The notes: a model not told the origin generated them from the sequence alone. Counted from the stretch's first letter, positions 45,228-54,942 are shown. The stretch is DNA of 64,000 nucleotides from Massilioclostridium coli (GCF_900095865.1 NZ_FMIZ01000007.1:62001-126000), one strand, 5' to 3'. Numbers and translations are program-made.

Positions 45228-46529
45228 TTAATATAAGTTACGTTTGTCAATTACACGTACCGCTTTTCCCTCACTACGGGTAATTGTTTTTGGAGCAACC
45301 AGTTTTACGATGGCGTAAATGCCTAACATTGCTTTTAATGCATCTATCAATTCTTTTTCCCTTGCGGATACTTCTGAAAGGGCATCGGAGAACATTTCTG
45401 GTGTCATTTCCACCAAGACTTCCAGTTTATCGCTGTTATTTTCCCGGCTTACTATAATTTGGTAGTTTGCTGGATATCCTCTATTCAACAATACAGTTTC
45501 GATCTGGGATGGGAATACATTCACGCCTTTTACAATCAACATATCATCGCTGCGGCCCATTGGCTTGGTCATTTTTACATGGGTTCTGCCGCAAGGACAT
45601 TTTTCATGGGACAATACACAAATATCACGAGTGCGGTAACGGATCAATGGAAATGCTTGTTTGGTAATACTGGTAAATACAAGTTCCCCTTTTTCACCAT
45701 CTGGCAGGACTTCTCCTGTATTAGGATCAATTACTTCTGCGATAAAATGGTCCTCATTAATATGCATACCGGTTTGGGCTTCACATTCAAATGAAACTCC
45801 AGGTCCAGAAATTTCTGTTAAACCATAAATATCATATGCTTTAATATGTAATTTTTGCTCAATATCACGGCGCATTTCTTCTGTCCATGCTTCCGCGCCA
45901 AAAATACCTGCTTTTAATTTAATTTGATCCTGTAAGCCCCTTTCACAAATGCTTTCTGCCAGATAAGCGGCATAAGATGGAGTACAACACAAAATAGTAG
46001 AACCCAAATCACACATAAACTGAATCTGGCGTTCGGTATTGCCAGAAGACATTGGTAGAGTTAAGGAACCTACTTTATGGGAACCTCCATTTAATCCAGG
46101 GCCACCTGTAAATAACCCATATCCGTAACATACATGGACAACATCCTCTTTTGTGCCTCCGGCAGCCATAATGGCACGGGCACAGCAGTCTTCCCAAAGG
46201 TCAATATCATGTTGTGTGTAAAAAGCAACTACTCTTCTACCAGTAGTACCACTGGTAGATTGAATTCTGACACAATCCTCCAATGGGGTTGCCAGCAAAC
46301 CATATGGATAGGCATCCCGCAAATCTTGTTTTGTAATAAATGGAAGTTTGTGTAGATCTTTAATTGATTGAATATCATCAGGAGTAATTCCTTTTTGTTC
46401 CATTAAATTCCGATAATAAGGGACGTTTTTATAAACGTGTTGAACGGTTTGAACCAAACGTTCATTTTGCCATGCAGTAATTTGTTCCCGAGAGGCGCAT
46501 TCAATCTCAGGTTGGTAATAATTTGGCAT
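45228..46529 (-). CDS. paaK: Phenylacetate-CoA ligase
   Basis: 433 residues, AMP-forming acyl-CoA synthetase. Motifs: RIQSTSGTTGRRVVAF (ATP loop), YGYGLFTGGPGLNGG, DIYGLTEISGPGV and RYRTRDICVL, all as in PaaK-type enzymes. It activates phenylacetate or related aryl acids to CoA esters; in fermenting Clostridia it is usually tied to aromatic amino-acid metabolism. I chose ATG at 46529 (MPNYYQPEIE) because GAAAGGAATG sits upstream; an in-frame ATG 18 bases earlier lacks a site. Followed by the ACT-domain gene. Confidence 0.94.
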   Translation of the reverse strand: MPNYYQPEIECASREQITAWQNERLVQTVQHVYKNVPYYRNLMEQKGITPDDIQSIKDLHKLPFITKQDLRDAYPYGLLATPLEDCVRIQSTSGTTGRRVVAFYTQHDIDLWEDCCARAIMAAGGTKEDVVHVCYGYGLFTGGPGLNGGSHKVGSLTLPMSSGNTERQIQFMCDLGSTILCCTPSYAAYLAESICERGLQDQIKLKAGIFGAEAWTEEMRRDIEQKLHIKAYDIYGLTEISGPGVSFECEAQTGMHINEDHFIAEVIDPNTGEVLPDGEKGELVFTSITKQAFPLIRYRTRDICVLSHEKCPCGRTHVKMTKPMGRSDDMLIVKGVNVFPSQIETVLLNRGYPANYQIIVSRENNSDKLEVLVEMTPEMFSDALSEVSAREKELIDALKAMLGIYAIVKLVAPKTITRSEGKAVRVIDKRNLY

Positions 46530-46565
46530 GGTAATCATTCCTTTCATTTCAATATTTTATGTTTT

Positions 46566-46577
46566 GACCAATCGGTC
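46566..46577. promoter_or_regulatory. Possible operator upstream of paaK
   Basis: GACC-AATC-GGTC inverted repeat between a TATAAT box (minus strand, about 46593-46598) and the paaK start. The type fits TetR-like repressors, but is weak. Confidence 0.25.
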
Positions 46578-46758
46578 CATTCGACTAGTTGTATTATAGC
46601 ATTTTATGTGAAAAAGGTAAATCATTTTACAGTAAAAATCGACATTAAAATTTTGTTTATTTTGATGGGAATCAAATGGGACGAGATACCATATCCATAG
46701 ATTATGGAGAAAGGAGGGGGATAAACATTAAACATTAACAGATAGTATAGATTTATAA

Positions 46759-46786
46759 TAAAAAACAGGCAGAAAAACTGCCTGTT
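46759..46786 (-). terminator. Terminator of araB
   Basis: AACAGGCAG / CTGCCTGTT hairpin followed by a T-run on the minus strand. Confidence 0.85.
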
Positions 46787-46794
46787 AGAAGAGA

Positions 46795-48459
46795 TTATTT
46801 GTATTGCATTTTTATTTTTTTAAGCCGTTTCATTACTTGGTTTCCATCTTTGCCGAAATAATCATGAAGTTGTTGATATTCAGCAAAAAGGGAATCATAT
46901 ATAGTAGAATTTTTGAGGATTGGCTGGTAAACAACATCTTTTAGTTTCCCCAGTTTATGGGCAATTTGGTGAACATTATCATATCCAGTTCGTTTTGGAT
47001 CAGCAGCTGCAATTCCAAAAATAGCACTACCCAATGCACCAGATTGTGGGCTGCCAGAAATATGGATAGGACGCTTACAGACATCCGCATATATTTGCAT
47101 AGTCATAGGGTCTTTTTCCGCAATACCACCAGCTGCAATCAGATGATTCACTGGAACGCCAGCGGATTCAAATGCTTCTATAATTTGCCGTGTTCCATAA
47201 GCGGTTGCCTCAATTAAGGCGCGATAGATTTCTTCCGGTTTGGTGAGCAGTGTCATTCCTACAATAAGGCCACTTAAATCAAAGTCCATCAATACAGAAC
47301 GGACGCCGTTCCACCAGTCAAGAGCAATTAATCCGCTTTCTCCAACCCGTAATTTTTCTGCCTTAGAACGCAGAAATTGATGGATATTTATTCCTTGCTT
47401 ATTTGCCTGTTCATAGTAAGAAGCAGGCAAGCAATTCTTAACAAACCAAGAAAAATGGTCACCTACACAGCTTTGGCCAGCTTCATATCCGAAATATCCA
47501 GGAAGAATTCCATCTTTTACAATACCACAAGTACCCGGTACCCCCATTTCTTTCTCAGATAGCAACATATGACAGGTGGAAGTGCCCATAATCATTAACA
47601 TTGTTCCAGGTCCATCAATTTTACACGCTGGGACGGATGCGTGGGCATCAATAATGCCAATTGCTACTGCTGTATCTGGGGAAAGTCCAGTCTTTTCAGC
47701 AACTTCTGATGTAATTGTTCCCGCGCAGCCTCCTAAAGGATGGATATCGGTACTCAGCTTTTCCTCTACCACAAATTCCATTTTAGGGTCAAGGGATTTG
47801 AAAAAGTCATGGGAAGGGTATCCATTTGTATGATGATATAACCCTTTGTATCCTGCGTTGCAAGCACTTCTGGCTTCTACGCCAGTTAACTGCCATACAA
47901 TCCAGTCTCCAGCTTCTAAGATACGGTCACAGGCATCATACACTTCTGGCGCCTCTTTGACAATTTGCATAATTTTTGGAATCATCCATTCACTGGAAAT
48001 TTTTCCACCATAAAGGGGAAGCCATGGTTCTTCCATTTTCTCTGCAGTTTGATTTAATTGGTCAGCATAGGGTTGCGCTGCATGGTGTTTCCATAACTTT
48101 ACATATGCGTGAGGATTTTGTGCAAATTCTGGAAGGAAACATAGAGGGGTTCCATCTGCTTTAGTAGGAAGAATGGTACAAGAAGTAAAATCGACACCAA
48201 TCCCTACAATATCTTTTGGATTGACCTGGGAAATCGTGATTACTTCCCGAATCGTAGCATACAAACCGTTTAAATAGTCCTGGGGATGTTGTAATGCCCA
48301 ACTTTCCCCTAATTTTACCCCACATGGAAGTTCTGTTTCCATTACTTGATGGTCATAATCATAAATACTGGTTGCCAGCTCTTCGCCTGTGTGGATATCA
48401 ATCAATAAGGTGCGTACAGATAGGGAACCATAGTCTAAACCAATTGCATATTTTGCCAT
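46795..48459 (-). CDS. araB: Ribulokinase
   Basis: FGGY-family kinase of 554 residues, the size of L-ribulokinase. MAKYAIGLDYGSLSVRTLLI opens it; VGIGVDFTSCTILP, GIIDAHASVPACKIDG, MIMGTSTCHMLL and AAGGIAEKDPMTMQI are family landmarks. It phosphorylates L-ribulose in arabinose catabolism. ATG at 48459 follows AAAGGAGG; the longer frame extends upstream into its promoter. Monocistronic here, without araA or araD nearby. Confidence 0.93.
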   Translation of the reverse strand: MAKYAIGLDYGSLSVRTLLIDIHTGEELATSIYDYDHQVMETELPCGVKLGESWALQHPQDYLNGLYATIREVITISQVNPKDIVGIGVDFTSCTILPTKADGTPLCFLPEFAQNPHAYVKLWKHHAAQPYADQLNQTAEKMEEPWLPLYGGKISSEWMIPKIMQIVKEAPEVYDACDRILEAGDWIVWQLTGVEARSACNAGYKGLYHHTNGYPSHDFFKSLDPKMEFVVEEKLSTDIHPLGGCAGTITSEVAEKTGLSPDTAVAIGIIDAHASVPACKIDGPGTMLMIMGTSTCHMLLSEKEMGVPGTCGIVKDGILPGYFGYEAGQSCVGDHFSWFVKNCLPASYYEQANKQGINIHQFLRSKAEKLRVGESGLIALDWWNGVRSVLMDFDLSGLIVGMTLLTKPEEIYRALIEATAYGTRQIIEAFESAGVPVNHLIAAGGIAEKDPMTMQIYADVCKRPIHISGSPQSGALGSAIFGIAAADPKRTGYDNVHQIAHKLGKLKDVVYQPILKNSTIYDSLFAEYQQLHDYFGKDGNQVMKRLKKIKMQYK

Positions 48460-48495
48460 GGTTTTTGACCTCCTTTTTCGGCTCTTTTTCATTTT

Positions 48496-48524
48496 ATTAT
48501 AACAGTCTTTGAAATAATCGTCAA
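48496..48524 (-). promoter_or_regulatory. Promoter of araB
   Basis: On the minus strand TTGACG (48519-48524), 17-base spacer, TATAAT (48496-48501). Confidence 0.75.
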
Positions 48525-48526
48525 CG

Positions 48527-48549
48527 AAAAACAAACCGATTTTGTTTTT
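48527..48549. promoter_or_regulatory. Candidate operator at araB
   Basis: AAAAACAAA (48527-48535) and TTTGTTTTT (48541-48549) are exact complements around CCGAT, just upstream of the araB -35. The palindrome size suits an AraR/LacI-type repressor. Confidence 0.4.
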
Positions 48550-48702
48550 GTTTTTATAATAATATTGTGTATTTGTTATAATATTTTATTTCATATAAAA
48601 AAATTATAGGAATTTCATTGGAAAAAATGAGAATAATTTCTTTTTTTATCGACTAATTTATGATATAATAAAATTGTCAATCCAAATAGGAGTGAAGATA
48701 GA

Positions 48703-49647
48703 ATGAAATTATTAACAAATCTGCAAAATAAAATGAAGCAGGGAATCCATTTAAAACATACAAAAATATCCTGGTACGCTTTGACAAGATTAATTTTATT
48801 TTTGATTTTAATTGTACTTGTGGTTACACTGGCTTGTACTTCTTGTGTGTCAAATTTACATAGCAAGTCTTTATCAAAACAATTAGCTGGATTGCAGGTG
48901 GATTTATCGGATACTCAAAAGGAGTTGGAAAAGTATTCAAAAGCCAATTTGTCAGAAGGCTTCCCTTATCAAACAAAATATCCTGACCTTTATGTGAAGG
49001 ATGTTCAAGAGAAGAAAGATGCGGACCAAAAAGTCGTATATCTGACTTTTGATGATGGGCCATCGAAATATACCACCCAAACGTTGGATTTACTGGACCG
49101 TTACAATGTAAAAGCTACTTTTTTTGTCGTCAATTATGATTCGGACCAATCAACCCAACTTTACAAAGATATTGTGCAACGTGGTCATAGTTTGGGAATC
49201 CATACAGCAACCCATGAATATAAAACCATTTATGCGTCAGTCGATGATTATTTAGAGGATTTTAATACGATTTACCAACATTTAAAAACGGTTACTGGAC
49301 AAGAACCTACATTATTCCGCTTTCCAGGCGGTAGTATTAACTCATATAATACGACGATTTATCGCCAGTTAATTGCCGAGATGCAGCGCCGTGGCTTTAC
49401 CTATCACGATTGGAATGTGGACTCAGGGGATACTAAGAAAAATGCAACCCCTCAATCCATCCATGACAATGTAGTTTCCGCTGTAATGCAGAATAATAAA
49501 TCTGTGGTACTGCTTCATGACAGTGATACAAAAGGAAACACAGCTCAGGCTTTGGAGAGTATTATTGTGGATTTACAAGCTGCTGGATATGAGTTCCGGG
49601 CACTTGATGATACCGTAAAACCATTTCATTTTACAGACCCAGAATAA
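48703..49647 (+). CDS. Polysaccharide deacetylase (NodB-type), membrane-anchored
   Basis: A 314-residue protein with a cytoplasmic N-terminus, one membrane helix (about 28-52), a short coiled-coil-like stretch (about 55-80), and a NodB domain (about 100-300). Motifs: YLTFDDGPSKYT (metal Asp-Asp), HSLGIHTATHEY (metal His pair), RFPGGS and LLHDS. It probably removes acetyl groups from peptidoglycan or a surface polymer outside the membrane. ATG follows AGGAGTGAAG. Transcribed divergently from araB. Confidence 0.92.
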   Translation: MKLLTNLQNKMKQGIHLKHTKISWYALTRLILFLILIVLVVTLACTSCVSNLHSKSLSKQLAGLQVDLSDTQKELEKYSKANLSEGFPYQTKYPDLYVKDVQEKKDADQKVVYLTFDDGPSKYTTQTLDLLDRYNVKATFFVVNYDSDQSTQLYKDIVQRGHSLGIHTATHEYKTIYASVDDYLEDFNTIYQHLKTVTGQEPTLFRFPGGSINSYNTTIYRQLIAEMQRRGFTYHDWNVDSGDTKKNATPQSIHDNVVSAVMQNNKSVVLLHDSDTKGNTAQALESIIVDLQAAGYEFRALDDTVKPFHFTDPE

Positions 49648-49689
49648 CAACTTGGAAAGATTACTTTAGAGAAATATTAATGGTATTTA

Positions 49690-49730
49690 ACACAAAACAG
49701 GTATCCCTAGTTGGAATACCTGTTTTGTGT
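49690..49730. terminator. Bidirectional terminator
   Basis: ACACAAAACAGGTA and TACCTGTTTTGTGT arms. It serves the deacetylase gene and, from the other side, argD. Confidence 0.8.
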
Positions 49731-49774
49731 ATTGTAGAAAATAAAAGTGTTTTGAGATAGCAATACGAAGATAT

Positions 49775-50950
49775 TTATGATACAGTTAATACTTTTATTA
49801 AGATTTCTAGACCTTGTTCCAGCTCAGATTCAGTTATAGTCAATGGAGGAAGCAGACGGATTTTTTCCTTTGCGGTTAATACCATCAATCCATTTTGCAT
49901 ACATTCCACTGCAACTTCTCCAGCTTTCTTGTTTTTCAGGCTAATACCCAACATCAGACCCATTCCTGTAATACCAACAACTTCTGGAATATCCTGCAAG
50001 GATTTTCGGATAAGATGTCCTTTTTCTTTTACCTGCTGGAATAAGGAATCTGTCATATAGTCCATTACTACATTTGCCCCGGCGCATACAATCGGGTTTC
50101 CCCCAAATGTGGAGCCATGGTCTCCTGGTTTTAGAACAGAAGAATAAGCCTCGTCCATGAGAATTGCTCCAATTGGTAAACCTCCACCAAGACCCTTTGC
50201 CAGAGTTACAATATTGGGATGTATATCATATTGTTCACAGCATAATAAACTGCCAGTACGTCCCATTCCGGTTTGCACTTCATCTACAATAAAAGCAATA
50301 TCGTTTTGTTTGCAGAGTTTTTCTACGGCTTTGATATAATCCTTTTCCATTGGGTTGACGCCGCCTTCCCCTTGGATCAATTCGCACATAATCCCACAAA
50401 CAGAACCATCTAACTTTTCCTGTAAATCTGTAAGATTATTTGCTTTTGCGTATCGGAATCCTTCGGTAAAAGGGAAGAAATATTGGTGGAAATGTTCCTG
50501 CCCTGTTGCTTCTAGAGTAGCAATGGTACGACCATGAAAGGAATTCACCAATGTAATAATGGTAGAACGTCCGGATCCATATTTGTCATAGCTATATTTT
50601 CTTGCTATTTTAATAGCGCCTTCATTTGCCTCCGCTCCAGAATTGCCGAAAAAGACTTTGGAGAAACCAGTGCGGTTGATTAATTTTTCAGCTAATGTGA
50701 TACAGGGCTCAGAATAGTATAAATTGGATACATGGTTTAAATTTTCCGCCTGTTTTGCAACAGCTGTATACCATTTTTGATTGCTGAATCCTAAAGAATT
50801 TACCCCAATTCCACTGGTAAAATCAATATAAAATTTATCTTGATAATCTTTACAGGTTGCGTTTGCCCCTTTTTCAATGCAGAGATCAAACCGTCCATAG
50901 GTGTTTGCGATATATTGTTTGTCTTTTTGTTTCAAGTCAATTGGATTCAT
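49775..50950 (-). CDS. argD: Acetylornithine aminotransferase
   Basis: PLP enzyme of 391 residues converting N-acetylglutamate semialdehyde to N-acetylornithine. Motifs: FGNSGAEANEGAIKIARKYS, DEVQTGMGRTG, and the Schiff-base lysine in TLAKGLGGGLPIGA. Two adjacent ATG codons are possible; 50950 gives a six-base gap to the GGGGG site. Last gene of the argCJBD operon. Confidence 0.96.
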   Translation of the reverse strand: MNPIDLKQKDKQYIANTYGRFDLCIEKGANATCKDYQDKFYIDFTSGIGVNSLGFSNQKWYTAVAKQAENLNHVSNLYYSEPCITLAEKLINRTGFSKVFFGNSGAEANEGAIKIARKYSYDKYGSGRSTIITLVNSFHGRTIATLEATGQEHFHQYFFPFTEGFRYAKANNLTDLQEKLDGSVCGIMCELIQGEGGVNPMEKDYIKAVEKLCKQNDIAFIVDEVQTGMGRTGSLLCCEQYDIHPNIVTLAKGLGGGLPIGAILMDEAYSSVLKPGDHGSTFGGNPIVCAGANVVMDYMTDSLFQQVKEKGHLIRKSLQDIPEVVGITGMGLMLGISLKNKKAGEVAVECMQNGLMVLTAKEKIRLLPPLTITESELEQGLEILIKVLTVS

Positions 50951-50966
50951 CATAATCCCCCTTTTG

Positions 50967-51839
50967 TTATCCGATTAACATGGTTCCAATTCCTTCATTG
51001 GAGAATATTTCTATCAAAGCGGAATGTTGTACACGACCATCAATAATAAAAACTCGATCAACTCCACGACGGACAGCCTCCACACAGCAATCCACTTTTG
51101 GAATCATACCACCCGAAATAATCCCTTGCTTGGTTAAAGAAGGGACTTCACTTGCTTTTACAACAGGAATTAAGGTAGAATCATCATCTTTATCCCGCAA
51201 TAAGCCACGAATATCAGTCATTAAAATCAGATTTTTAGCATGAAGGGCAGAAGCGATTTTAGAAGCGGCAGTATCTGCATTGACATTATAAACATTCCCT
51301 TCGTTATCTGTGGCAACAGTAGAAATAATTGGGATATAGCCACAGTTTAAGGTATCATTGATAATATCGGTATTTACCTCTACAATATCACCTACGTATC
51401 CTAAATCCTCTTCCGTATCCGCTTTTCTGGCAACTAACATTTTACCATCAATTCCACATAGTCCAATTGCTTTCCCTCCATGTTGAGAAAGCAGGCTTAC
51501 TAAATCCTTATTTACTTTGCCTGCCAAAACCATCTGGACGATTTCAGCTGTTTCTTTATCTGTATACCTTAAACCATTGACAAAGCGGGATTCCTTTCCC
51601 ACTCTTTTTAACATACCGCTGATTTCTGGACCACCACCATGCACGACAACTACTCGAATACCAACTAATGAGAGCAGTACAATGTCCCGCATAACAGAAT
51701 CTTTTAACTGTTCGTCAATCATGGCATTCCCACCGTATTTGATGACAATGGTTTTATTGTAATATTTTTGAATATAGGGCAAGGCGTCAGTTAATACCTG
51801 CGCCTTTGCACTGTTTGAAATATCTTTAATCCGTTCCAT
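50967..51839 (-). CDS. argB: Acetylglutamate kinase
   Basis: A 290-residue amino-acid kinase: TIVIKYGGNAMIDEQLKDS, VVVHGGGPEISG, and GGMIPKVDCCVEAV. It phosphorylates N-acetylglutamate, the second step of arginine synthesis. Starts three bases after argJ ends. Confidence 0.97.
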   Translation of the reverse strand: MERIKDISNSAKAQVLTDALPYIQKYYNKTIVIKYGGNAMIDEQLKDSVMRDIVLLSLVGIRVVVVHGGGPEISGMLKRVGKESRFVNGLRYTDKETAEIVQMVLAGKVNKDLVSLLSQHGGKAIGLCGIDGKMLVARKADTEEDLGYVGDIVEVNTDIINDTLNCGYIPIISTVATDNEGNVYNVNADTAASKIASALHAKNLILMTDIRGLLRDKDDDSTLIPVVKASEVPSLTKQGIISGGMIPKVDCCVEAVRRGVDRVFIIDGRVQHSALIEIFSNEGIGTMLIG

Positions 51840-51842
51840 GTT

Positions 51843-53078
51843 TTAGCTCCTGTATTCTCCATTGATTTTTACATATTCATAGGTTAAGTCGCATCCCCAA
51901 GCAGTAGCCTGTTGATCGCCATCGTGCATGTTGACAATAATCCGCACTTCATCCCCAGACAGGATAAAGTTTGCTTGTTCTTCTATAAATTCTACCCCAC
52001 GTCCATTTTTACAGACCAGGATATCTTTGGTATGGTTGGCGAGTTTTACACTGATTTTATTGATGTCAAAATCGCCTTCCGTATAGCCGATCGCACAGAG
52101 GATACGTCCCCAGTTGGCATCTTCTCCAAACACAGCTGCTTTAAACAGGCTAGATGTAATCACAGATTTTGCTACTGCTTGTGCCAAAGATTCGGTAGGG
52201 GCATGGGTAACAACACATTCTATTAATTTGGTAGCGCCTTCTCCATCCGCTGCCAACACTTTGGAAAAATGCTGCAATACAACGTATAAACCGTTTAAAA
52301 ACGCTTCGTAGTCCTCATTTTCCTCTGTAATTTCTGGATTACCAGCTTTGCAGTTGGTCATAATGGTCAAAGTATCATTGGTGGAAGTATCACCATCAAC
52401 ACTAATCATATTATAGGTACGGTCTACTACATATTTTAGTGCTTTTTGCAACATGGGCACACTGATGTTGACATCAGATGAGAGAAAACATAAAAGGGTC
52501 GCCATGTTAGGATGGATCATACCGCTTCCTTTTGCCATGCCACCAATATGGCATGGTACGCCGTGAACCATAAATTCGATAGCAAATTCTTTTGGGATGG
52601 TATCGGTTGTCATAATCGCTTTAGCTGCATTTAAATGGCCTGATTCCTCTAATTGATCGACTAGTTCAGGAATATGCTCTTGGATTGGTTCGATCGGAAG
52701 GATCTCCCCAATGACACCAGTGGAGGAAACAATCACATCTTCTGGTTTTACTTTCATAGCTTCTGCTGCTAGTTCACACATTTTCCATGCTTTTTCTTCC
52801 CCATCTACATTACAGGTGTTGGCATTGCCGCTATTCACAATAATTGCTTGTGCAATCCCGTTTTTCAAGTTTTTTTGGTCAATGATAATTGGGGCGCCTT
52901 TTACTTTATTTTGGGTATAACATCCAGCAGCGTGACATGGGACATCGGACAATACAGCACCAAGGTCTAATTTTGATTTGTTTTTCCGGATTCCACAGTG
53001 GACACCTGCAGCTTGAAATCCTTTTACAGCACAAATGCCACCTTCTATTACTTGATAGTTGCTAAATTTAATATCCAT
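51843..53078 (-). CDS. argJ: Bifunctional ornithine acetyltransferase/N-acetylglutamate synthase
   Basis: 411 residues. The self-cleavage site of the family is in KGSGMIHPNMATLLCF (cut before Thr), producing two subunits. It recycles acetyl groups from N-acetylornithine to glutamate, and may also make N-acetylglutamate. Lies between argC and argB with gaps of 15 and 3 bases. Confidence 0.96.
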   Translation of the reverse strand: MDIKFSNYQVIEGGICAVKGFQAAGVHCGIRKNKSKLDLGAVLSDVPCHAAGCYTQNKVKGAPIIIDQKNLKNGIAQAIIVNSGNANTCNVDGEEKAWKMCELAAEAMKVKPEDVIVSSTGVIGEILPIEPIQEHIPELVDQLEESGHLNAAKAIMTTDTIPKEFAIEFMVHGVPCHIGGMAKGSGMIHPNMATLLCFLSSDVNISVPMLQKALKYVVDRTYNMISVDGDTSTNDTLTIMTNCKAGNPEITEENEDYEAFLNGLYVVLQHFSKVLAADGEGATKLIECVVTHAPTESLAQAVAKSVITSSLFKAAVFGEDANWGRILCAIGYTEGDFDINKISVKLANHTKDILVCKNGRGVEFIEEQANFILSGDEVRIIVNMHDGDQQATAWGCDLTYEYVKINGEYRS

Positions 53079-53093
53079 AATTTTCTCCTATTC

Positions 53094-54134
53094 TTAAAAT
53101 GCTGGTGGGATAAAGTCTAATCCAGTATTTTCTGGTATCCCCATCAATAAGTTCATATTTTGGATTGCTTGGCCCGCTGCACCTTTTACCATATTGTCAA
53201 TGGTAGAAACTACAATCAGGCGATTAGTACGGGGATCCAAATGGAGTGAAATATCACAGTAATTGGAGTATTTCACATTTTTTAAATTTGCAGTAGTACC
53301 TTTTGGCAGGACACGAACAAATTTTTCGGTTTGATAAAATTTTCTATATAGGCTGTGGATCTCTTCCAATGCCATTGGTTCAGTTAAATTGAGATACATT
53401 GTGGAAACAATCCCACGATTGACCGGTAATAGATGAGGGACAAAAGTAACCGTACAATTTTGTCCAGCCAGACCGGATAAAGTTTGCTCAATTTCAGGGG
53501 TATGACGGTGAGAAGCCACCTTATAAGGAGAAAATGCTTCATTGCAGTCAGGATAATGGGTTGTTTGGCTCAATCCTCTACCTGCACCAGTCACACCAGA
53601 TTTGCTGTCAATAATAATGGAATTACAATCCACTTTTCCTGTTTGGATAATAGGAGCTAACCCCAAGCTAATACTGGTTGGGTAACATCCTGGGTTTGCT
53701 ATTATTTTAATGTTGTCCGCTAATTTTCGGTGAAGTTCGGGAATAATATAGGCGGATAATTCATGTAATTCTGGTTTTTGATAACTAAGTTGATACCATT
53801 CTTCATAGTCCTTAGGGTCTGTTAAACGAAAGTCAGCCCCTAAATCAATCAAATATTTATTTTGTTCCACACATTTTTCTGCGATTAACTCGCTTAGTCC
53901 ATGGGGAAGGGAAGCAAAAATAACGTCACTTTTTTGGATGGCGGTATCTTCATCACATAATACCATATTGCATGTTTGTGCAAAGTTTGGATAAACATCT
54001 TGTATATTTTGATGCTCAAAGCTAACAGAGCTAATAGCACTTACAGTAACATTTGGATGGGTGAGCAGCAATCTCAACAACTCTGCTCCTGCATATCCGG
54101 TTGCTCCAATAATTCCAACTTTCATTTTGTCCAC
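53094..54134 (-). CDS. argC: N-acetyl-gamma-glutamyl-phosphate reductase
   Basis: 346 residues. KVGIIGATGYAGAELLRLL binds NADPH; IANPGCYPTSISLGL contains the catalytic Cys. It makes the semialdehyde used by ArgD. Three starts are in frame: TTG 54143, GTG 54134 and ATG 54125. Only GTG has a normal nine-base gap to AAAGGAG, so I chose it; the others are possible. First gene of argCJBD. Confidence 0.94.
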   Translation of the reverse strand: MDKMKVGIIGATGYAGAELLRLLLTHPNVTVSAISSVSFEHQNIQDVYPNFAQTCNMVLCDEDTAIQKSDVIFASLPHGLSELIAEKCVEQNKYLIDLGADFRLTDPKDYEEWYQLSYQKPELHELSAYIIPELHRKLADNIKIIANPGCYPTSISLGLAPIIQTGKVDCNSIIIDSKSGVTGAGRGLSQTTHYPDCNEAFSPYKVASHRHTPEIEQTLSGLAGQNCTVTFVPHLLPVNRGIVSTMYLNLTEPMALEEIHSLYRKFYQTEKFVRVLPKGTTANLKNVKYSNYCDISLHLDPRTNRLIVVSTIDNMVKGAAGQAIQNMNLLMGIPENTGLDFIPPAF

Positions 54135-54218
54135 TTGTTCCAACTCCTTTAATTTCTATTGAAGAGATTATCCACAATGATAAATGGATATTCTGTAATT
54201 TGTTAATTGAATATCCTT

Positions 54219-54247
54219 ATTATATAGAACTAAAAAAGAAAATACAA
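54219..54247 (-). promoter_or_regulatory. Promoter of argCJBD
   Basis: Minus strand TTGTAT (54242-54247), 17-base spacer, TATAAT (54219-54224). Confidence 0.75.
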
Positions 54248-54255
54248 GGTTTTTT

Positions 54256-54292
54256 TGCATAAATAGTGGATATTTATGAATATTTATGCAAT
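54256..54292. promoter_or_regulatory. ArgR operator (ARG boxes)
   Basis: TATGAATATTTATGCAAT (54275-54292) closely resembles the Bacillus-type ARG box. Together with TTGCATAAATA (54256-54266) and TATTTATGCAA (54281-54291) it forms a larger inverted repeat just upstream of the argC -35. Confidence 0.7.
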
Positions 54293-54429
54293 ATATTCGG
54301 GATGATACTGGTTTAAATAAAAATTTTATGCATTAATATACATTATAAAAAAGGAAAACAATCCGATAACAAAAGATGCTTTTATGGTTTTTATTCGATT
54401 TAATAAAAAGAGAAAACAAAAAGAAAGAA

Positions 54430-54458
54430 AAAATGGTGCGGAATTACCGCACCATTTT
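54430..54458 (-). terminator. Terminator of the small membrane protein gene
   Basis: AAATGGTGCGG / CCGCACCATTT hairpin, then a T-run on the minus strand. Confidence 0.85.
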
Positions 54459-54474
54459 AAAAGGGAGAATGAGG

Positions 54475-54651
54475 TTATTTGATAAGGGAGGAAATGTCGT
54501 TTACAGCAGTTCCAACTGCACGCATAGCGTGTTCTGCTTTTTTCTTTATCTGTTTTGTTTTGTGGCGCTTTTTATTTGTCATCATATAAGCTGCCGCACC
54601 AGCAGCCAAACCAACACAAGCACCTGTTACTGCCGCGTTCATTTTCATCAT
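54475..54651 (-). CDS. Small YtxH-like membrane protein
   Basis: 58 residues: MMKMNAAVTGACVGLAAGAA, one glycine/alanine-rich membrane helix (about 5-23), then a very basic tail (TNKKRHKTKQIKKK) and a short amphipathic end (HAMRAVGTAVNDISSLIK). AAGGAAG lies about eleven bases before the ATG, and a good terminator follows, so it is a real unit. The pattern is like YtxH/small tail-anchored proteins; function unknown. Confidence 0.8.
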   Translation of the reverse strand: MMKMNAAVTGACVGLAAGAAAYMMTNKKRHKTKQIKKKAEHAMRAVGTAVNDISSLIK

Positions 54652-54942
54652 GGGTTTTTAGCTTCCTTTCTATAATTATGATATCATTTAAGGAGGAGGT
54701 TTCAGCCATAAGCTGATGAAGAATTTGATTTCTTCTCCATTAGTATAACCGTTTTTTTCAAAAACAGAACTGGTTTTAAATGTAAATCGATTATGTTAAG
54801 CTTTTCAATTAATGGAGTATACCAATATTTTTGAAATTAGTATGGAATTGGAGTGTAAGCAATAAATCCAACAAATGTTTTAGATTGGAACATTTTGAAA
54901 ACCAATAGAAAATTTATGTAAAAATTCTTCTTGATACAATAG
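54652..54942. other. Intergenic stretch
   Basis: About 290 bases, AT-rich, holding the promoter of the small gene on the minus strand. Nothing else is identified. Confidence 0.35.

Noticed and set aside
54376-54675. A 99-codon plus-strand frame
   Set aside because: It has no binding site, runs through a terminator and is the reverse of the small membrane protein gene.
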